Assembly (NCBI GenBank): GCA_001603955.1
Contig: LVAA01000049.1
Coordinates: 1-37,923, forward strand
Direction: 5' to 3'
Length of the DNA stretch: 37,923 bases
Source of the DNA: Syntrophobacterales bacterium Delta_02
GTDB taxonomy: Bacteria > Desulfobacterota > Syntrophorhabdia > Syntrophorhabdales > Syntrophorhabdaceae
Shown: piece after piece, positions 1 to 8,117 of the stretch
Position numbering within the stretch: the stretch's first letter is position 1
How the letters are laid out: each line of letters starts with the position of its first letter
Translations under genes and position numbers: made by a program
The notes under the pieces: generated by a model
Told to the model about the DNA's origin: nothing
Seen by the model: the letters and a program-made list of their open reading frames with translations, nothing else
Databases searched by the model: none

Positions 1-164
1 GTGCAGCCTTCGCCGATGACCGTGTTTCCCTGGAGGACGACGGGACTCTCAAGGCGGCTTCCCGCCCCGATCCGCACCCCCCCCTCCACTATGCAGTAGG
101 GACCGATCTCGACATCATCTGCGATCACGGCGTTGCTGTCAACGATGGCGGTTGGATGTATCAC
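1..164 (-). CDS. lpxA: LpxA, acyl-ACP--UDP-N-acetylglucosamine O-acyltransferase (N-terminal part, cut by window edge)
   Basis: This is the first 54 codons of a left-handed beta-helix acyltransferase; the rest lies outside the window. It begins at GTG (162-164) and reads [20 protein letters not shown], the typical LpxA start, followed by hexapeptide-repeat spacing ([25 protein letters not shown]). LpxA performs the first step of lipid A synthesis, moving a hydroxyacyl chain from acyl carrier protein to UDP-GlcNAc in the cytoplasm. A GGGAG Shine-Dalgarno sequence precedes the GTG, and the gap to fabZ is 10 nt. The order lpxD-fabZ-lpxA is the classical one. The catalytic histidine lies beyond the visible part, so activity cannot be judged here. 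Confidence 0.9.
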   Translation of the reverse strand, partial: MIHPTAIVDSNAVIADDVEIGPYCIVEGGVRIGAGSRLESPVVLQGNTVIGEGC

Positions 165-174
165 TCTTTCTCCC

Positions 175-603
175 TCACTCCTGTTTGAGCATGGCCATTA
201 TGCGTGCCTCGGCGACGACGTCGTCCGCGACGTAGGCCTTTGCCTCGAATACCCAGATCTCCCGTCTGTGTTTCACCACCTCGACGACGAACCTGAGCTG
301 GTCGCCGGGGATGACGGGCTTACGGAACCGTGCCCCGTCAATGCCGGTGAAGAAGACGGAACCCTTCATGCCGGGAAAGGACTTGAAGGCCAGGATGCCG
401 CCGGTCTGGGCCATCGCCTCGAGGATGAGTACTCCCGGCATTATGGGCCTGCCCGGGAAGTGACCCGGGAAGAAGGGCTCGTTGATGGTCACGTTCTTTA
501 TGGCGACTATCCGCTTTGTCTCTTCGAATTCGAGGACGCGGTCCACGAGGAGAAAAGGGTATCTGTGGGGCATCAGGCTCAGTATCTCATTTATGTCGAT
601 CAT
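175..603 (-). CDS. fabZ: FabZ, 3-hydroxyacyl-[acyl-carrier-protein] dehydratase
   Basis: A 142-residue hot-dog-fold dehydratase of normal family length. It removes water from 3-hydroxyacyl-ACP in fatty acid elongation, and so competes with LpxA and LpxD for the same acyl-ACP pool. The active-site motif [14 protein letters not shown] carries catalytic His48, and LILEAMAQ carries Glu62; the 14-residue spacing matches characterised FabZ enzymes. The N-terminus [21 protein letters not shown] is also typical ([10 protein letters not shown]). Its start lies inside the 3' end of lpxD (17-nt overlap), which suggests translational coupling. It is part of the bamA-skp-lpxD-fabZ-lpxA operon. Confidence 0.97.
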   Translation of the reverse strand: MIDINEILSLMPHRYPFLLVDRVLEFEETKRIVAIKNVTINEPFFPGHFPGRPIMPGVLILEAMAQTGGILAFKSFPGMKGSVFFTGIDGARFRKPVIPGDQLRFVVEVVKHRREIWVFEAKAYVADDVVAEARIMAMLKQE

Positions 604-1627
604 CGTCCTCCTCCGGTGAGAATCTCTTCTCCAGCTTCCTGATCTTCTCGAAAAGGGCGGGGAGCTTCTTTATGTACAGCTGGAGTCTTATGTATTCCTT
701 GTGAGGCATGTGCGGGGTTCCCCATATGAGAGACCCGGCGGGAACATCCTTCGTGATCCCCGTTCGTCCCCCGGCCATGACCCGGTCGCCTATGCTGACG
801 TGGTCCTTGACCCCCGTCTGACCCGCGAGGACGACATTGTTCCCTATGCGTGCGCTGCCGGCTATACCGACCTGGGAGACGATTATGGAATTCTGTCCTA
901 TCGTGACATTGTGGGCCACCTGGACCAGGTTGTCGATCTTCGTCCCCCTGCCCACCACCGTGGCGTCAAGCGCTGCGCGGTCAATGGCCGTGTTGGCCCC
1001 GATCTCCACATCGTCCTCTATGATGACGGAACCGACCTGGGGGATCCTGGCGTGCCTTTTCCCGTCCCAGGCGTAGCTGAACCCGTCGGCGGCTATGACG
1101 GTGTTCGCATGGATGATGACGTTCCTTCCCACCGTTGTGTCCCGGTAGATGGTTACGTGGGGATAGATGACGCTGCCTTCGGCGACGGTGACGTTGGGAC
1201 CGATGTAGCAGAAAGGATAGATCGCCACGTTCTCCCCGATCCTCGCCTGTCTTTCTATGCAGGTGAAGGGGCCGACGGAGGCACTGGCAGCGACCTCGGC
1301 CTCGGGGCTCACCACGGCGCGAGGGTCTATCCCGGGAGGCGGGGAGGGCTCCTTGCGGAACATACCCACGACCTCTATGTACGCGAGGTCCGGGTTGTCC
1401 ACGACAACGACGTTCATTTCCCGGACGTCGTCAATGGGTGTCTTCTTACCGACGATAAGGGCGGAGGCCCGGCATTGCGCCACGTACCTGAGGTAGCTTG
1501 CGTGGGAGAGGAAGGTGATCTGCCCCTCCCGGGCGCTTTGTATGCCGGCAATACCGTCGATCGGGATATCCCCGTCACCAATCAGATCTCCCTTGACCGC
1601 GGCAGCGATATCCCTCAGTCTGATCAT
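587..1627 (-). CDS. lpxD: LpxD, UDP-3-O-(3-hydroxyacyl)glucosamine N-acyltransferase
   Basis: 346 residues. An N-terminal uridine-binding domain (about 1-100) is followed by a long run of hexapeptide repeats (about 105-310) forming a left-handed beta-helix, then a C-terminal helical, charged tail ending EEDDDRHK. The catalytic histidine is His239 in the motif LVQVAHNV, the same number as in the E. coli enzyme. LpxD adds the N-linked acyl chain in the third step of lipid A synthesis in the cytoplasm. The ATG shares one base with the stop of the upstream skp gene, and the 3' end overlaps fabZ by 17 nt, so the three genes are almost certainly cotranscribed. Confidence 0.97.
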   Translation of the reverse strand: MIRLRDIAAAVKGDLIGDGDIPIDGIAGIQSAREGQITFLSHASYLRYVAQCRASALIVGKKTPIDDVREMNVVVVDNPDLAYIEVVGMFRKEPSPPPGIDPRAVVSPEAEVAASASVGPFTCIERQARIGENVAIYPFCYIGPNVTVAEGSVIYPHVTIYRDTTVGRNVIIHANTVIAADGFSYAWDGKRHARIPQVGSVIIEDDVEIGANTAIDRAALDATVVGRGTKIDNLVQVAHNVTIGQNSIIVSQVGIAGSARIGNNVVLAGQTGVKDHVSIGDRVMAGGRTGITKDVPAGSLIWGTPHMPHKEYIRLQLYIKKLPALFEKIRKLEKRFSPEEDDDRHK

Positions 1628-2160
1628 TACTTGAGAGGTTTTTTCTTGGCCGCTTCGTTGAAGAGTGTGATCACCTTGCTCGTGATGTCTATGGAGGGAG
1701 TCCCGTACAGGATGCCGGCCTGGCTCTTCTCGAGTATGAGGGAGTACTTTTCCCGTTCACCGAGACTGCGCACCACCTCCTCGATCTCCTTGAGGACCTT
1801 CTGTGTGTATTCCATATCCTTCTGCTGAAGCTCGGTCTGGTAATCGTTGTAGAGCCTCTGGTAATCCTTGAGCTTTGCCTGGTACTGCTTCTCCTTGTCG
1901 GCCCTGGCCTCGGGGGTGATGGTGGCGCCCTGTTTTTCAACGGCGTCCTTGAGCCTCTGGAGCTCGGCCTGCCTTCCATCGAGGTTCTTTTTCAGTCTTT
2001 CGGCATCCTGGGTGAGAATAGCCCGTATCTGTTTGCCCTGGTCCGATTCAAGCATCACTTTCTGCAGGTCTATGTAGGCGACGTTGACCGACTGGCTCAT
2101 CGCCGCAAGCGGTGTCAGAAGAACGGCTACGACAAAAAAGACCGTGATAAAACGTTTCAT
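1627..2160 (-). CDS. skp: Skp/OmpH family periplasmic chaperone
   Basis: 177 residues with a Sec signal peptide ([20 protein letters not shown], cleavage probably after AMSQ or nearby), a short beta part ([12 protein letters not shown]) that forms the trimer body, and a long Lys/Gln/Glu-rich coiled-coil region (about residues 45-145) that makes the tentacles. Skp holds unfolded outer-membrane proteins in the periplasm and delivers them to BamA. It lies directly after bamA (12-nt gap) and overlaps lpxD by one base, the standard arrangement. Sequence similarity within this family is weak, so the call rests on architecture plus position. Confidence 0.93.
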   Translation of the reverse strand: MKRFITVFFVVAVLLTPLAAMSQSVNVAYIDLQKVMLESDQGKQIRAILTQDAERLKKNLDGRQAELQRLKDAVEKQGATITPEARADKEKQYQAKLKDYQRLYNDYQTELQQKDMEYTQKVLKEIEEVVRSLGEREKYSLILEKSQAGILYGTPSIDITSKVITLFNEAAKKKPLK

Positions 2161-2172
2161 AAAGCCTCCTAA

Positions 2173-4422
2173 CTAATATTGGGTGCCGATGGCAAAATCG
2201 AAAAGACTCTTCCTTTCGTTTTCCTTGGGGTTGAGGTTGAATCCCATTTCCAGGCGGATGGGACCCATTGGAGAGAACCAGCGTATGCCGAGGCCTGCCG
2301 ACGACCGCATCCTCAGGTTGTCGAAGCTGTCGAAACCGGCACCGGTGTCCGTGAAAAGGACCCCTTTCACGCCCGCCGGCTTGTAGATGGGGAATATCCA
2401 TTCGAAGTTGAAGTACAGCTGGTTCTTGGCACCGATGGGTTCGTCGTTCTCGTCCATGGGCCCGGCTTCGCCGTACCGGAAGCCGCGGATGGAGTTCAGG
2501 CCGCCGACGTAGAATTTTTCCGTGATCGGTACCTGATCGCCGCCGTAGCCCCTGATCGCGCCCGCGGTGCCCTTGACGAAAAAGGCGCTGTCCCAGAACT
2601 TTATGGGGATATACCTGCCGTAGAAACCGACGAGGGCCCAGAACCTGTTGTCACCGCCGAAGGGACCACCGGCCGTTTCCAGGGATATGCCGCTGTTGAT
2701 CCCCTTCGTGGGGTTCATGACATCATCTATGGTATTCTTGTTGAGGCCCAAGGTGACGCTGCTTGTGAGGCTCGTACCCGACTGTTCCTTTATGTAGGTG
2801 CTGGCGTCGGTCGTGACGTTCGTCACGTCGATGTCCTCTAGCCGGTACTTGATGCTCCCCTTGACGTCGTCGGTGATGGGCTTTATGAGAGACAGGCTAC
2901 CGCCCGTCCTCTTGTAGTCGTAGGTGTCCATGTACCGCTTGAAGTTGAAGACGCTGAATCCTGCCGAAAGGTTCTTGTCGAAGATATACGGTTCAAGATA
3001 GGTGAGCCGGAACTCGTTGGTATAACTGCTGAGCGCGGCCTCGAGCACCATCTTTCTGCCCGTGCCGAGAAAGTTGTCTTCCGAGATGGATCCGGAGACG
3101 ATCACCTTCTCCGACGTGCTGTAGCCGGCGCCGACAGAGAAGGTACCCGTGGGTTTCTCCTCGATGCCGAGGTCGATGTTGACCTTTTTGGGATCATCCG
3201 TCTTGACGATCTTGAAATCGGTGTCCTTGAAGAATGTGGTGTTCTTCAGCCTTTTCTTGCTGTCCTTGATGGCCGTGATGGAGAAGCGGTCGCCCTCGGC
3301 GAATTTCAGTTCCCTGCGCACGACCTTGTCCCGGGTCCTTGTGTTCCCGACGATGTTTATCCTGTTGAAGTATACCTCCTGGTTCTTCGCGACCTTGAAG
3401 GTGACATTGACCACGTGGTTGGTGTCGTCGATGGTGGTCAGGGGAGCGATGTCGGCAAATGCATATCCCTTATCCTGGTACAGGTCCGTCAGCGTCAGAA
3501 CATCCTCGTAGAAAAGCGTGGTCCTGAAGAGCTTGCCCTCCCGGGTCTTGATCCTGGCAAGGAGTTCTTCCCGGGGGAAGATGATGTCTCCGGCGAACTC
3601 GATGGTCCCGACAGTGTGCTTGACGCCTTCCTCGACGGGTATCGTGATGGTGATACTCTTGCCGTCCTTGGAGAGCTGTATGTCAGGCGCGCTCACACGG
3701 ACCTTGGTGTAGCCGTTGTCGTGGTAAAAGGCCTCAATATTCCTGCGGTCTTGCTGGAGGACATCCTCGTCGAGTATGCCCGATCCCGTGAACCACGAGA
3801 ACCATCCTTTCTCCCTGGTTTGCATGTAGCCCTGCAGTTTGCTGTCCTTGAAGTTCTTATTGCCCGTGAAGGCGATCTTCCTCACGTAGGACAGCTGCGG
3901 TTCGTCTATCACGAAGTTCACCGTGGCCTCGTACTTCTCGCCGTAGTCTATCTCGTAGGTGATCTTCGTGGCGTAGTACCCTTTGCTGGCATAGAGTTTC
4001 CGGATCTCGTCCATGCTCTCTTTGACCTTTTCGATGTTGAGGACGGTACCGGTCTTGATCTTCAGCTTGTCCTTGAGGTCATCGGTCTTGATCTTTTTGT
4101 TCCCCGTCATCAGGATGTTCTTGACGGGGGGCCTTTCGATCACGACGAAGGTGACGGCCTTGCCCTTGTCGGTGTCCTTCACGTCTATCTGAACGTCGCT
4201 GAAAAAACCCGTTTTGTATATGTTCTTCATGTCCTCGCGGAGCTTGTCGAGGCTATACGCGTCACCTTCCCTGGTCTTGATGTTGTTGGATATGACGGCG
4301 GTGTCGACGCGTTCATTGCCGGTGATCTCGATCTTGGCAACCTTTTCGGCTTCCTGGGCTTGGATCAGGACGGGCAGGCACAGGATCAGGAAGAGGAGGA
4401 TGACACACTTCGATTTTTTCAT
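2173..4422 (-). CDS. bamA: BamA, outer-membrane beta-barrel assembly protein
   Basis: 749 residues from ATG 4420-4422. A signal peptide (MKKSKCVILLFLILCLPVLI, then QAQ) is followed by five POTRA domains (about 25-400) and a 16-stranded barrel (about 430-749). The conserved loop-6 motif GGLNSIRGFR is present, and the chain ends in the aromatic residue Tyr (IGTQY). BamA inserts beta-barrel proteins into the outer membrane. The open frame extends 21 codons upstream, but that part lacks signal-peptide character, so the inner ATG is chosen. There is no good Shine-Dalgarno sequence near it; a GAGG lies about 24 nt upstream. A 56-nt gap separates it from the kinase-like gene and could hold a secondary promoter (TTTACA-like box). 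Confidence 0.97.
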   Translation of the reverse strand: MKKSKCVILLFLILCLPVLIQAQEAEKVAKIEITGNERVDTAVISNNIKTREGDAYSLDKLREDMKNIYKTGFFSDVQIDVKDTDKGKAVTFVVIERPPVKNILMTGNKKIKTDDLKDKLKIKTGTVLNIEKVKESMDEIRKLYASKGYYATKITYEIDYGEKYEATVNFVIDEPQLSYVRKIAFTGNKNFKDSKLQGYMQTREKGWFSWFTGSGILDEDVLQQDRRNIEAFYHDNGYTKVRVSAPDIQLSKDGKSITITIPVEEGVKHTVGTIEFAGDIIFPREELLARIKTREGKLFRTTLFYEDVLTLTDLYQDKGYAFADIAPLTTIDDTNHVVNVTFKVAKNQEVYFNRINIVGNTRTRDKVVRRELKFAEGDRFSITAIKDSKKRLKNTTFFKDTDFKIVKTDDPKKVNIDLGIEEKPTGTFSVGAGYSTSEKVIVSGSISEDNFLGTGRKMVLEAALSSYTNEFRLTYLEPYIFDKNLSAGFSVFNFKRYMDTYDYKRTGGSLSLIKPITDDVKGSIKYRLEDIDVTNVTTDASTYIKEQSGTSLTSSVTLGLNKNTIDDVMNPTKGINSGISLETAGGPFGGDNRFWALVGFYGRYIPIKFWDSAFFVKGTAGAIRGYGGDQVPITEKFYVGGLNSIRGFRYGEAGPMDENDEPIGAKNQLYFNFEWIFPIYKPAGVKGVLFTDTGAGFDSFDNLRMRSSAGLGIRWFSPMGPIRLEMGFNLNPKENERKSLFDFAIGTQY

Positions 4423-4478
4423 ATGTTTTGCAAAATTACCAAAAAACCATCCTCTTTGTAAAGGTAAAAAAACGGCCC

Positions 4479-5900
4479 TCACCACGATTCGATCTTAAGT
4501 CCGTCCGCTCCCTGGTAGACGATCTCCCTGCCGTTGGAGTCCCGCATCACTTTTTCCAGCAGTTGCCTCCTGTCGAGATCCGATGAAGACGCGAGCCTGG
4601 CAAGGAATCTCAGCCTGTCCCGGAATGTGATCCTCCTGGGAAGCGTGGTGTTGAGTTGAACGAGCATCCTGTGTAGGACGTCCCCGTCCGCCTGCCGGAA
4701 GGTGATATCTTCGACATCGAGAAAACGAAAAGTGCCGTTCTCCAGCCTGAAAACGTTGCAGGCCTTCAGGTCGTGGTGTACGACGCCGGTCCTGAGGGCC
4801 TCCTTGAGGAAGAGGGCAAGGGAATCCGCCAGGGCCTTCCTTTCCTTGCCGGACGCGCCGTCGTATACCCTGTCCACGTGGCGGTCCAGTTCCTCGCCCC
4901 GTCCGCCGAGGTCCTCCATCGCAATATACCCGCGCCGGAAGGGGGCGGGCGCGGACAGGCAGAACGTGTCGGGGATCAGGGGGAGGTCAAGGTAAACGAG
5001 GGCGACGTGTGCCTTCCATGCCCGTTTCAGCCTCCTCCTGCTGCGATAGGTCTTCCTCACGTGGTCTGCGTACCTTTCCACCGTGACCTTTGTGTCCCTC
5101 TTGATGGTCTCCACAAAGGCCCCGCGGCTGAGGTCCTGTCTGCCGAGAACATACAGATACCTGCCCTTCCACCGTGTCTTTGACGTGTTCTCGAAGGCCC
5201 TGTGCTGTTTCCTCAGGATCCATCGCATATGCATGGTCTTGAGGGTCCGTTCCGCTTCGTCCCGTATCTCTACGTTCCCGTAACACAGGAAGAACGTCTC
5301 CTTCTCGTCGGGGGTCATCGTCCAGTAGGCCATGGCAAGGGCGTGAGAGAGGTTCGAGATCTCGTCAGCCCGGCTAAAGGAGTCCTTTACATTCATCTTG
5401 TGCAGGTCGATGAGGTAGAGCCGGCCCTTCGAAACAAGCACGTTGTCCAGGTGGAGATCGTTATGCAGGACATGGTGTTCCTTCAGCGTCCTGAGCATCT
5501 CGGCGAGGGCCGCGATGAGCTCTTGCCTGTCCCGGGACCTGTGGAAGGCGTCTATGAAACTCTCCCCCTCGATATATTCGTGGACGACACAGGAGGTCCC
5601 CGGTCCGGATCCGTAGCCGTAGCACACCGGTGTGGATATGCCGAAAGACGCAAGCTTCCGGCTCATGAGATACTCGACCCGTCCCCGGGGATTCACTTTA
5701 TTCCGTATCGCCCCGAGAAGGCCCTTTTCCAGGAATGACTTCACGAACACCCTGCCGACCTTGAAGGGATAGGTGCCGTAGAGCCTTCGTTCACCTCCCC
5801 CGTGGGCAAAGGGCTGCAGAACCTCGACGAGCCCCCTGTCCTCGAGATTCCACTCGATGCCGTTGATATTGGCGGCTGTCAATCCTTCAGAACCTTTCAT
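4479..5900 (-). CDS. Tandem lipopolysaccharide-kinase-like protein (two Kdo/WaaP-type kinase domains)
   Basis: 473 residues containing two protein-kinase-like folds. Domain 1 (about 35-230) has a candidate ATP-binding lysine in VFVKSFL (Lys54), the catalytic loop HNDLHLDN (Asp148, Asn153) and the metal-binding LIDLHKM (Asp165). Domain 2 (about 240-450) has HHDLKACN (Asp377, Asn382) and FRFLDVED (Asp395). These loops match the lipopolysaccharide kinase families (KdkA/WaaP/InaA), which phosphorylate Kdo or heptose in the LPS core. Two complete catalytic loops in one chain are unusual; typical members have one. ATG 5898-5900 overlaps the glycosyltransferase stop by 4 nt (ATGA), and bamA follows 56 nt later. 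A sugar-kinase role in LPS core assembly is an inference from family and context; the substrate is unknown. The open frame runs 164 codons further upstream, over the glycosyltransferase, and is rejected there. Confidence 0.82.
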   Translation of the reverse strand: MKGSEGLTAANINGIEWNLEDRGLVEVLQPFAHGGGERRLYGTYPFKVGRVFVKSFLEKGLLGAIRNKVNPRGRVEYLMSRKLASFGISTPVCYGYGSGPGTSCVVHEYIEGESFIDAFHRSRDRQELIAALAEMLRTLKEHHVLHNDLHLDNVLVSKGRLYLIDLHKMNVKDSFSRADEISNLSHALAMAYWTMTPDEKETFFLCYGNVEIRDEAERTLKTMHMRWILRKQHRAFENTSKTRWKGRYLYVLGRQDLSRGAFVETIKRDTKVTVERYADHVRKTYRSRRRLKRAWKAHVALVYLDLPLIPDTFCLSAPAPFRRGYIAMEDLGGRGEELDRHVDRVYDGASGKERKALADSLALFLKEALRTGVVHHDLKACNVFRLENGTFRFLDVEDITFRQADGDVLHRMLVQLNTTLPRRITFRDRLRFLARLASSSDLDRRQLLEKVMRDSNGREIVYQGADGLKIESW

Positions 5901-6865
5901 AGTGAGTCCACGATCTCGGCGAACCTTTTTCCCCAGACCTGCAGTGAATATCTTTCTACCGCCGTTTGCCGCGCCGCCGCGCCGATGCGGCGGCGAAGGG
6001 CTACATCGGAGCCGAGCGCCTCTATGGCTTGCTTCCATCCCCCGAGGTCGGCCCTCAGGAACCCGTTCACGCCGTCCGCCACGATCTCTTTCGAGACGCC
6101 GACGGGATTTGTCACCGAAGGGAGCCCCATCGCCATGTACTGGATCAGTTTCAGGCCGCACTTTCCCCGGGACCATGTGTCGTCTTCGGCGGGCATGATG
6201 CCCATGTCCAGATCGAGGAGCATCGCCTTCTCCCGCTCCTTGTTCCATCTGTGAAAGGTTATGCCCCGTTTCTCGACGCGGAAGGGCTTGTCGGCGATGA
6301 CCCTGAACTCGGTTCCCTCCCTGTCGGCGATGGAAAGGATGAGGTCCCTGATGCCGTCGAGATACCTCAGCGTCGAGCTCGTCCCGATCCATCCGACGAC
6401 AAAGGTCTTTCGCTCCTCGTGCACCTTGATGGGGTATTCGTCGATGTCCACTGTGGTGGGCATGTAGTGGACGCCGGAATCCCTGTATTTGCCGGCCTCC
6501 TCCATGAGAAAGGAGTTGCCGCAGAGGACCGCCTTCGAGGCCCTGACGATGGCGGCGAACCTGTTCCTTCTCGTTGCGCTCTCACCCTTCCTGCCGTACA
6601 TGACGGCGTCGTCGAAATCGTAGACCATCTTCTTCGCGAACATCTTGAGAAGGGAAAGCTTCATGGGGCTCAGGAGGACCCTCTGCACAACGACAACGTC
6701 GGACCGCGAGGCGGTCTTGAGCACGGTGCCGAGGTCCGCCTTCGTCGTCAGGAGGGAGACCTTGAAACCCCGTTCCTCGAGATACGGGAAGTACTGCTGG
6801 ATCCTGTATCCCACAGGGTTCTCCTTCGTGAATATGTTGTGGGTGTAAAAAAGTATCTTTTTCAT
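5897..6865 (-). CDS. Glycosyltransferase, GT-B fold (GT4-like)
   Basis: 322 residues, shorter than the roughly 360-400 usual for GT4 enzymes but with both lobes present. The N-terminal lobe starts MKKILFYTHNIFTKENPVGY and contains a Rossmann-like half; the C-terminal nucleotide-sugar lobe shows FVVGWIGTSSTLRYLDGI and the donor-site block GKCGLKLIQYMAMGLPSVTN followed by PVGVSKEIV and GVNGFL. Such enzymes move a sugar from a nucleotide donor to LPS core or another glycan at the cytoplasmic face of the inner membrane. It is the first gene after the promoter at 6902-6930 and is coupled by ATGA overlap to the tandem kinase-like gene, which suggests joint action on one glycan. Donor and acceptor cannot be read from the sequence. 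Confidence 0.88.
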   Translation of the reverse strand: MKKILFYTHNIFTKENPVGYRIQQYFPYLEERGFKVSLLTTKADLGTVLKTASRSDVVVVQRVLLSPMKLSLLKMFAKKMVYDFDDAVMYGRKGESATRRNRFAAIVRASKAVLCGNSFLMEEAGKYRDSGVHYMPTTVDIDEYPIKVHEERKTFVVGWIGTSSTLRYLDGIRDLILSIADREGTEFRVIADKPFRVEKRGITFHRWNKEREKAMLLDLDMGIMPAEDDTWSRGKCGLKLIQYMAMGLPSVTNPVGVSKEIVADGVNGFLRADLGGWKQAIEALGSDVALRRRIGAAARQTAVERYSLQVWGKRFAEIVDSL

Positions 6866-6901
6866 GGGGTACGGCGCGCCATCGCCTTCAAGGACTTGTT
6901 G

Positions 6902-6930
6902 AATATATCATTGCCGTATCGGGCTGTCAA
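6902..6930 (-). promoter_or_regulatory. Sigma70-type promoter of the glycosyltransferase-kinase-bamA operon
   Basis: On the minus strand a perfect TTGACA -35 box (6925-6930) and a TATATT -10 box (6902-6907) are separated by exactly 17 nt. The expected start site is about 30 nt upstream of the glycosyltransferase ATG. The -35 box lies inside one arm of an 8-bp inverted repeat, GGCTGTCA (6922-6929) and TGACAGCC (6960-6967), a possible regulator site. Confidence 0.72.
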
Positions 6931-6973
6931 CGCCGGGGACAGGCGGGGGCGGACCGTTATGACAGCCGTTCTC

Positions 6974-7636
6974 CTATCTCGACCTCGTTACCCCTATTCT
7001 CGGGCAGAGGTCTTCAATGGGGCATTCGCTGCACTTTGGTGACAGGGGGGTGCAGATCCGCTTGCCGAAGGTGACGAGCAGGGAGTTGTAGACGATCCAG
7101 TATTGCCGGGGCAGGACCTGTCTCAGGGCATCTTCGGTGGCGTGAGGGTTTTTCGTCGAGACGATGCCGAGCCTGTTGGATATCCTGTGGACGTGTGTAT
7201 CCACGCAGATGCCCGGTTTCCCGTATCCTTCGGTGATGACGAGGTTTGCCGTCTTGCGGCCTATTCCCCGCATGGAAAGAAGCTCCTCGATCGTATCGGG
7301 GACCCTCCCGCCGTACCTGTCGATGATGGTCCGGGCGACCTCCTTGAGGACCTTCGCCTTGTTCCGGTAGAAACCGACGGGATAGATCATTCTCTCCAGC
7401 TCTCCGTCGGGGATCCCGAGGAGCTCCCGGGGAGTCCCGGCGCGAGGCATGAGGGTCTCCATCACCTTCTCCGTCGTCTCGTCCTTCGTCCGGAGGCTGA
7501 GGAGTGTTCCGACGAGCACGACAAAGGGGTTTGGCGTCTCCCCCCGGGATATGCGGGTGATGATCGGTGCCGCCTCCTCGGGGAAGAGAGCGACGAGGGT
7601 CTTCATCATTTCGTCAAAGGGGAATTCCTTTTTCAT
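6974..7636 (-). CDS. nth: Endonuclease III, DNA glycosylase/AP lyase
   Basis: 220 residues. It excises oxidised pyrimidines and cleaves the abasic site in base excision repair. Visible elements are the helix-hairpin-helix SMRGIGRKTANLVI with catalytic Lys128, the catalytic Asp146 in CVDTHVHR, and an intact [4Fe-4S] ligand set Cys195-X6-Cys202-X2-Cys205-X5-Cys211. All of these are offset by exactly 8 from the E. coli numbering. The substrate-pocket stretch reads LLSLRTKD rather than LLSAQATD, as in an Nth subgroup. Start ATG 7634-7636 is chosen because upstream in-frame codons are low-complexity and run into the Mut7-C gene. It is the last gene of the operon, 28 nt after Mut7-C. Confidence 0.95.
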   Translation of the reverse strand: MKKEFPFDEMMKTLVALFPEEAAPIITRISRGETPNPFVVLVGTLLSLRTKDETTEKVMETLMPRAGTPRELLGIPDGELERMIYPVGFYRNKAKVLKEVARTIIDRYGGRVPDTIEELLSMRGIGRKTANLVITEGYGKPGICVDTHVHRISNRLGIVSTKNPHATEDALRQVLPRQYWIVYNSLLVTFGKRICTPLSPKCSECPIEDLCPRIGVTRSR

Positions 7637-7664
7637 TCGCCTTATCCGTGTGCCCGTTGGATCA

Positions 7665-8117
7665 TCAGCCGTCACGGTCGATGAGCTTCTCGATCCACCC
7701 CCGCATTTCCCCTGCGTGAGAGCCCTCCCAGTAGATCTTCCTGCACGACGGGCAGGTCTTGAAGCGATCGTGGTGGTGGTAGATGTACTCGGGGACCAGG
7801 GGCTCGATCTCCTCCCTGGGCACATCGGCAAGAGGGGTGTTGCATTCGATGCAGCGCGTCATGAACGCCGCGGGGTCCACGTATTTTTCCACTATCTCCT
7901 TTATCTCAAGGAGTTGTTCCCCGGGGTCGTTGGCGTGTATGACCACGGTATGGGGGGGGACGGCCCTGTCCTGTCTCTTCGTGAGAAAGAGGCAGCCGGC
8001 GGATGGCGCGGGAAAGGACGCCGGGTCCTCTCCCTGGCGGACATAAGGGGCATCGAAGCCCAGGGTCCTGAGGTACCGGGCAAGCTTTCCCAGCATGACG
8101 TCGCAGACGAATATCAT
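7665..8117 (-). CDS. Mut7-C RNase domain protein with zinc ribbon
   Basis: 150 residues that match the Mut7-C (formerly DUF82) family. An N-terminal PIN-like nuclease part has the signature VCDVMLGKLARYLRTLGFD (Asp6) and a second acidic site in FLTKRQDRAV (Asp50). A C-terminal zinc ribbon uses Cys89-X2-Cys92 and Cys122-X2-Cys125. The family is predicted to cleave RNA and is related to the C-terminal part of the eukaryotic exonuclease Mut-7. The physiological substrate is not known. The ATG overlaps the stop of the upstream deaminase by 4 nt (ATGA), so it is translationally coupled to nucleoside salvage genes, an association whose meaning is unclear. Confidence 0.87.
   Translation of the reverse strand: MIFVCDVMLGKLARYLRTLGFDAPYVRQGEDPASFPAPSAGCLFLTKRQDRAVPPHTVVIHANDPGEQLLEIKEIVEKYVDPAAFMTRCIECNTPLADVPREEIEPLVPEYIYHHHDRFKTCPSCRKIYWEGSHAGEMRGWIEKLIDRDG

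Noticed and set aside
5901..6392. N-terminal extension of the tandem kinase-like protein by 164 codons
   Set aside because: The extension is low-complexity Arg/Gly/His sequence in the shadow of the glycosyltransferase; an ATGA overlap gives a natural start at 5900.
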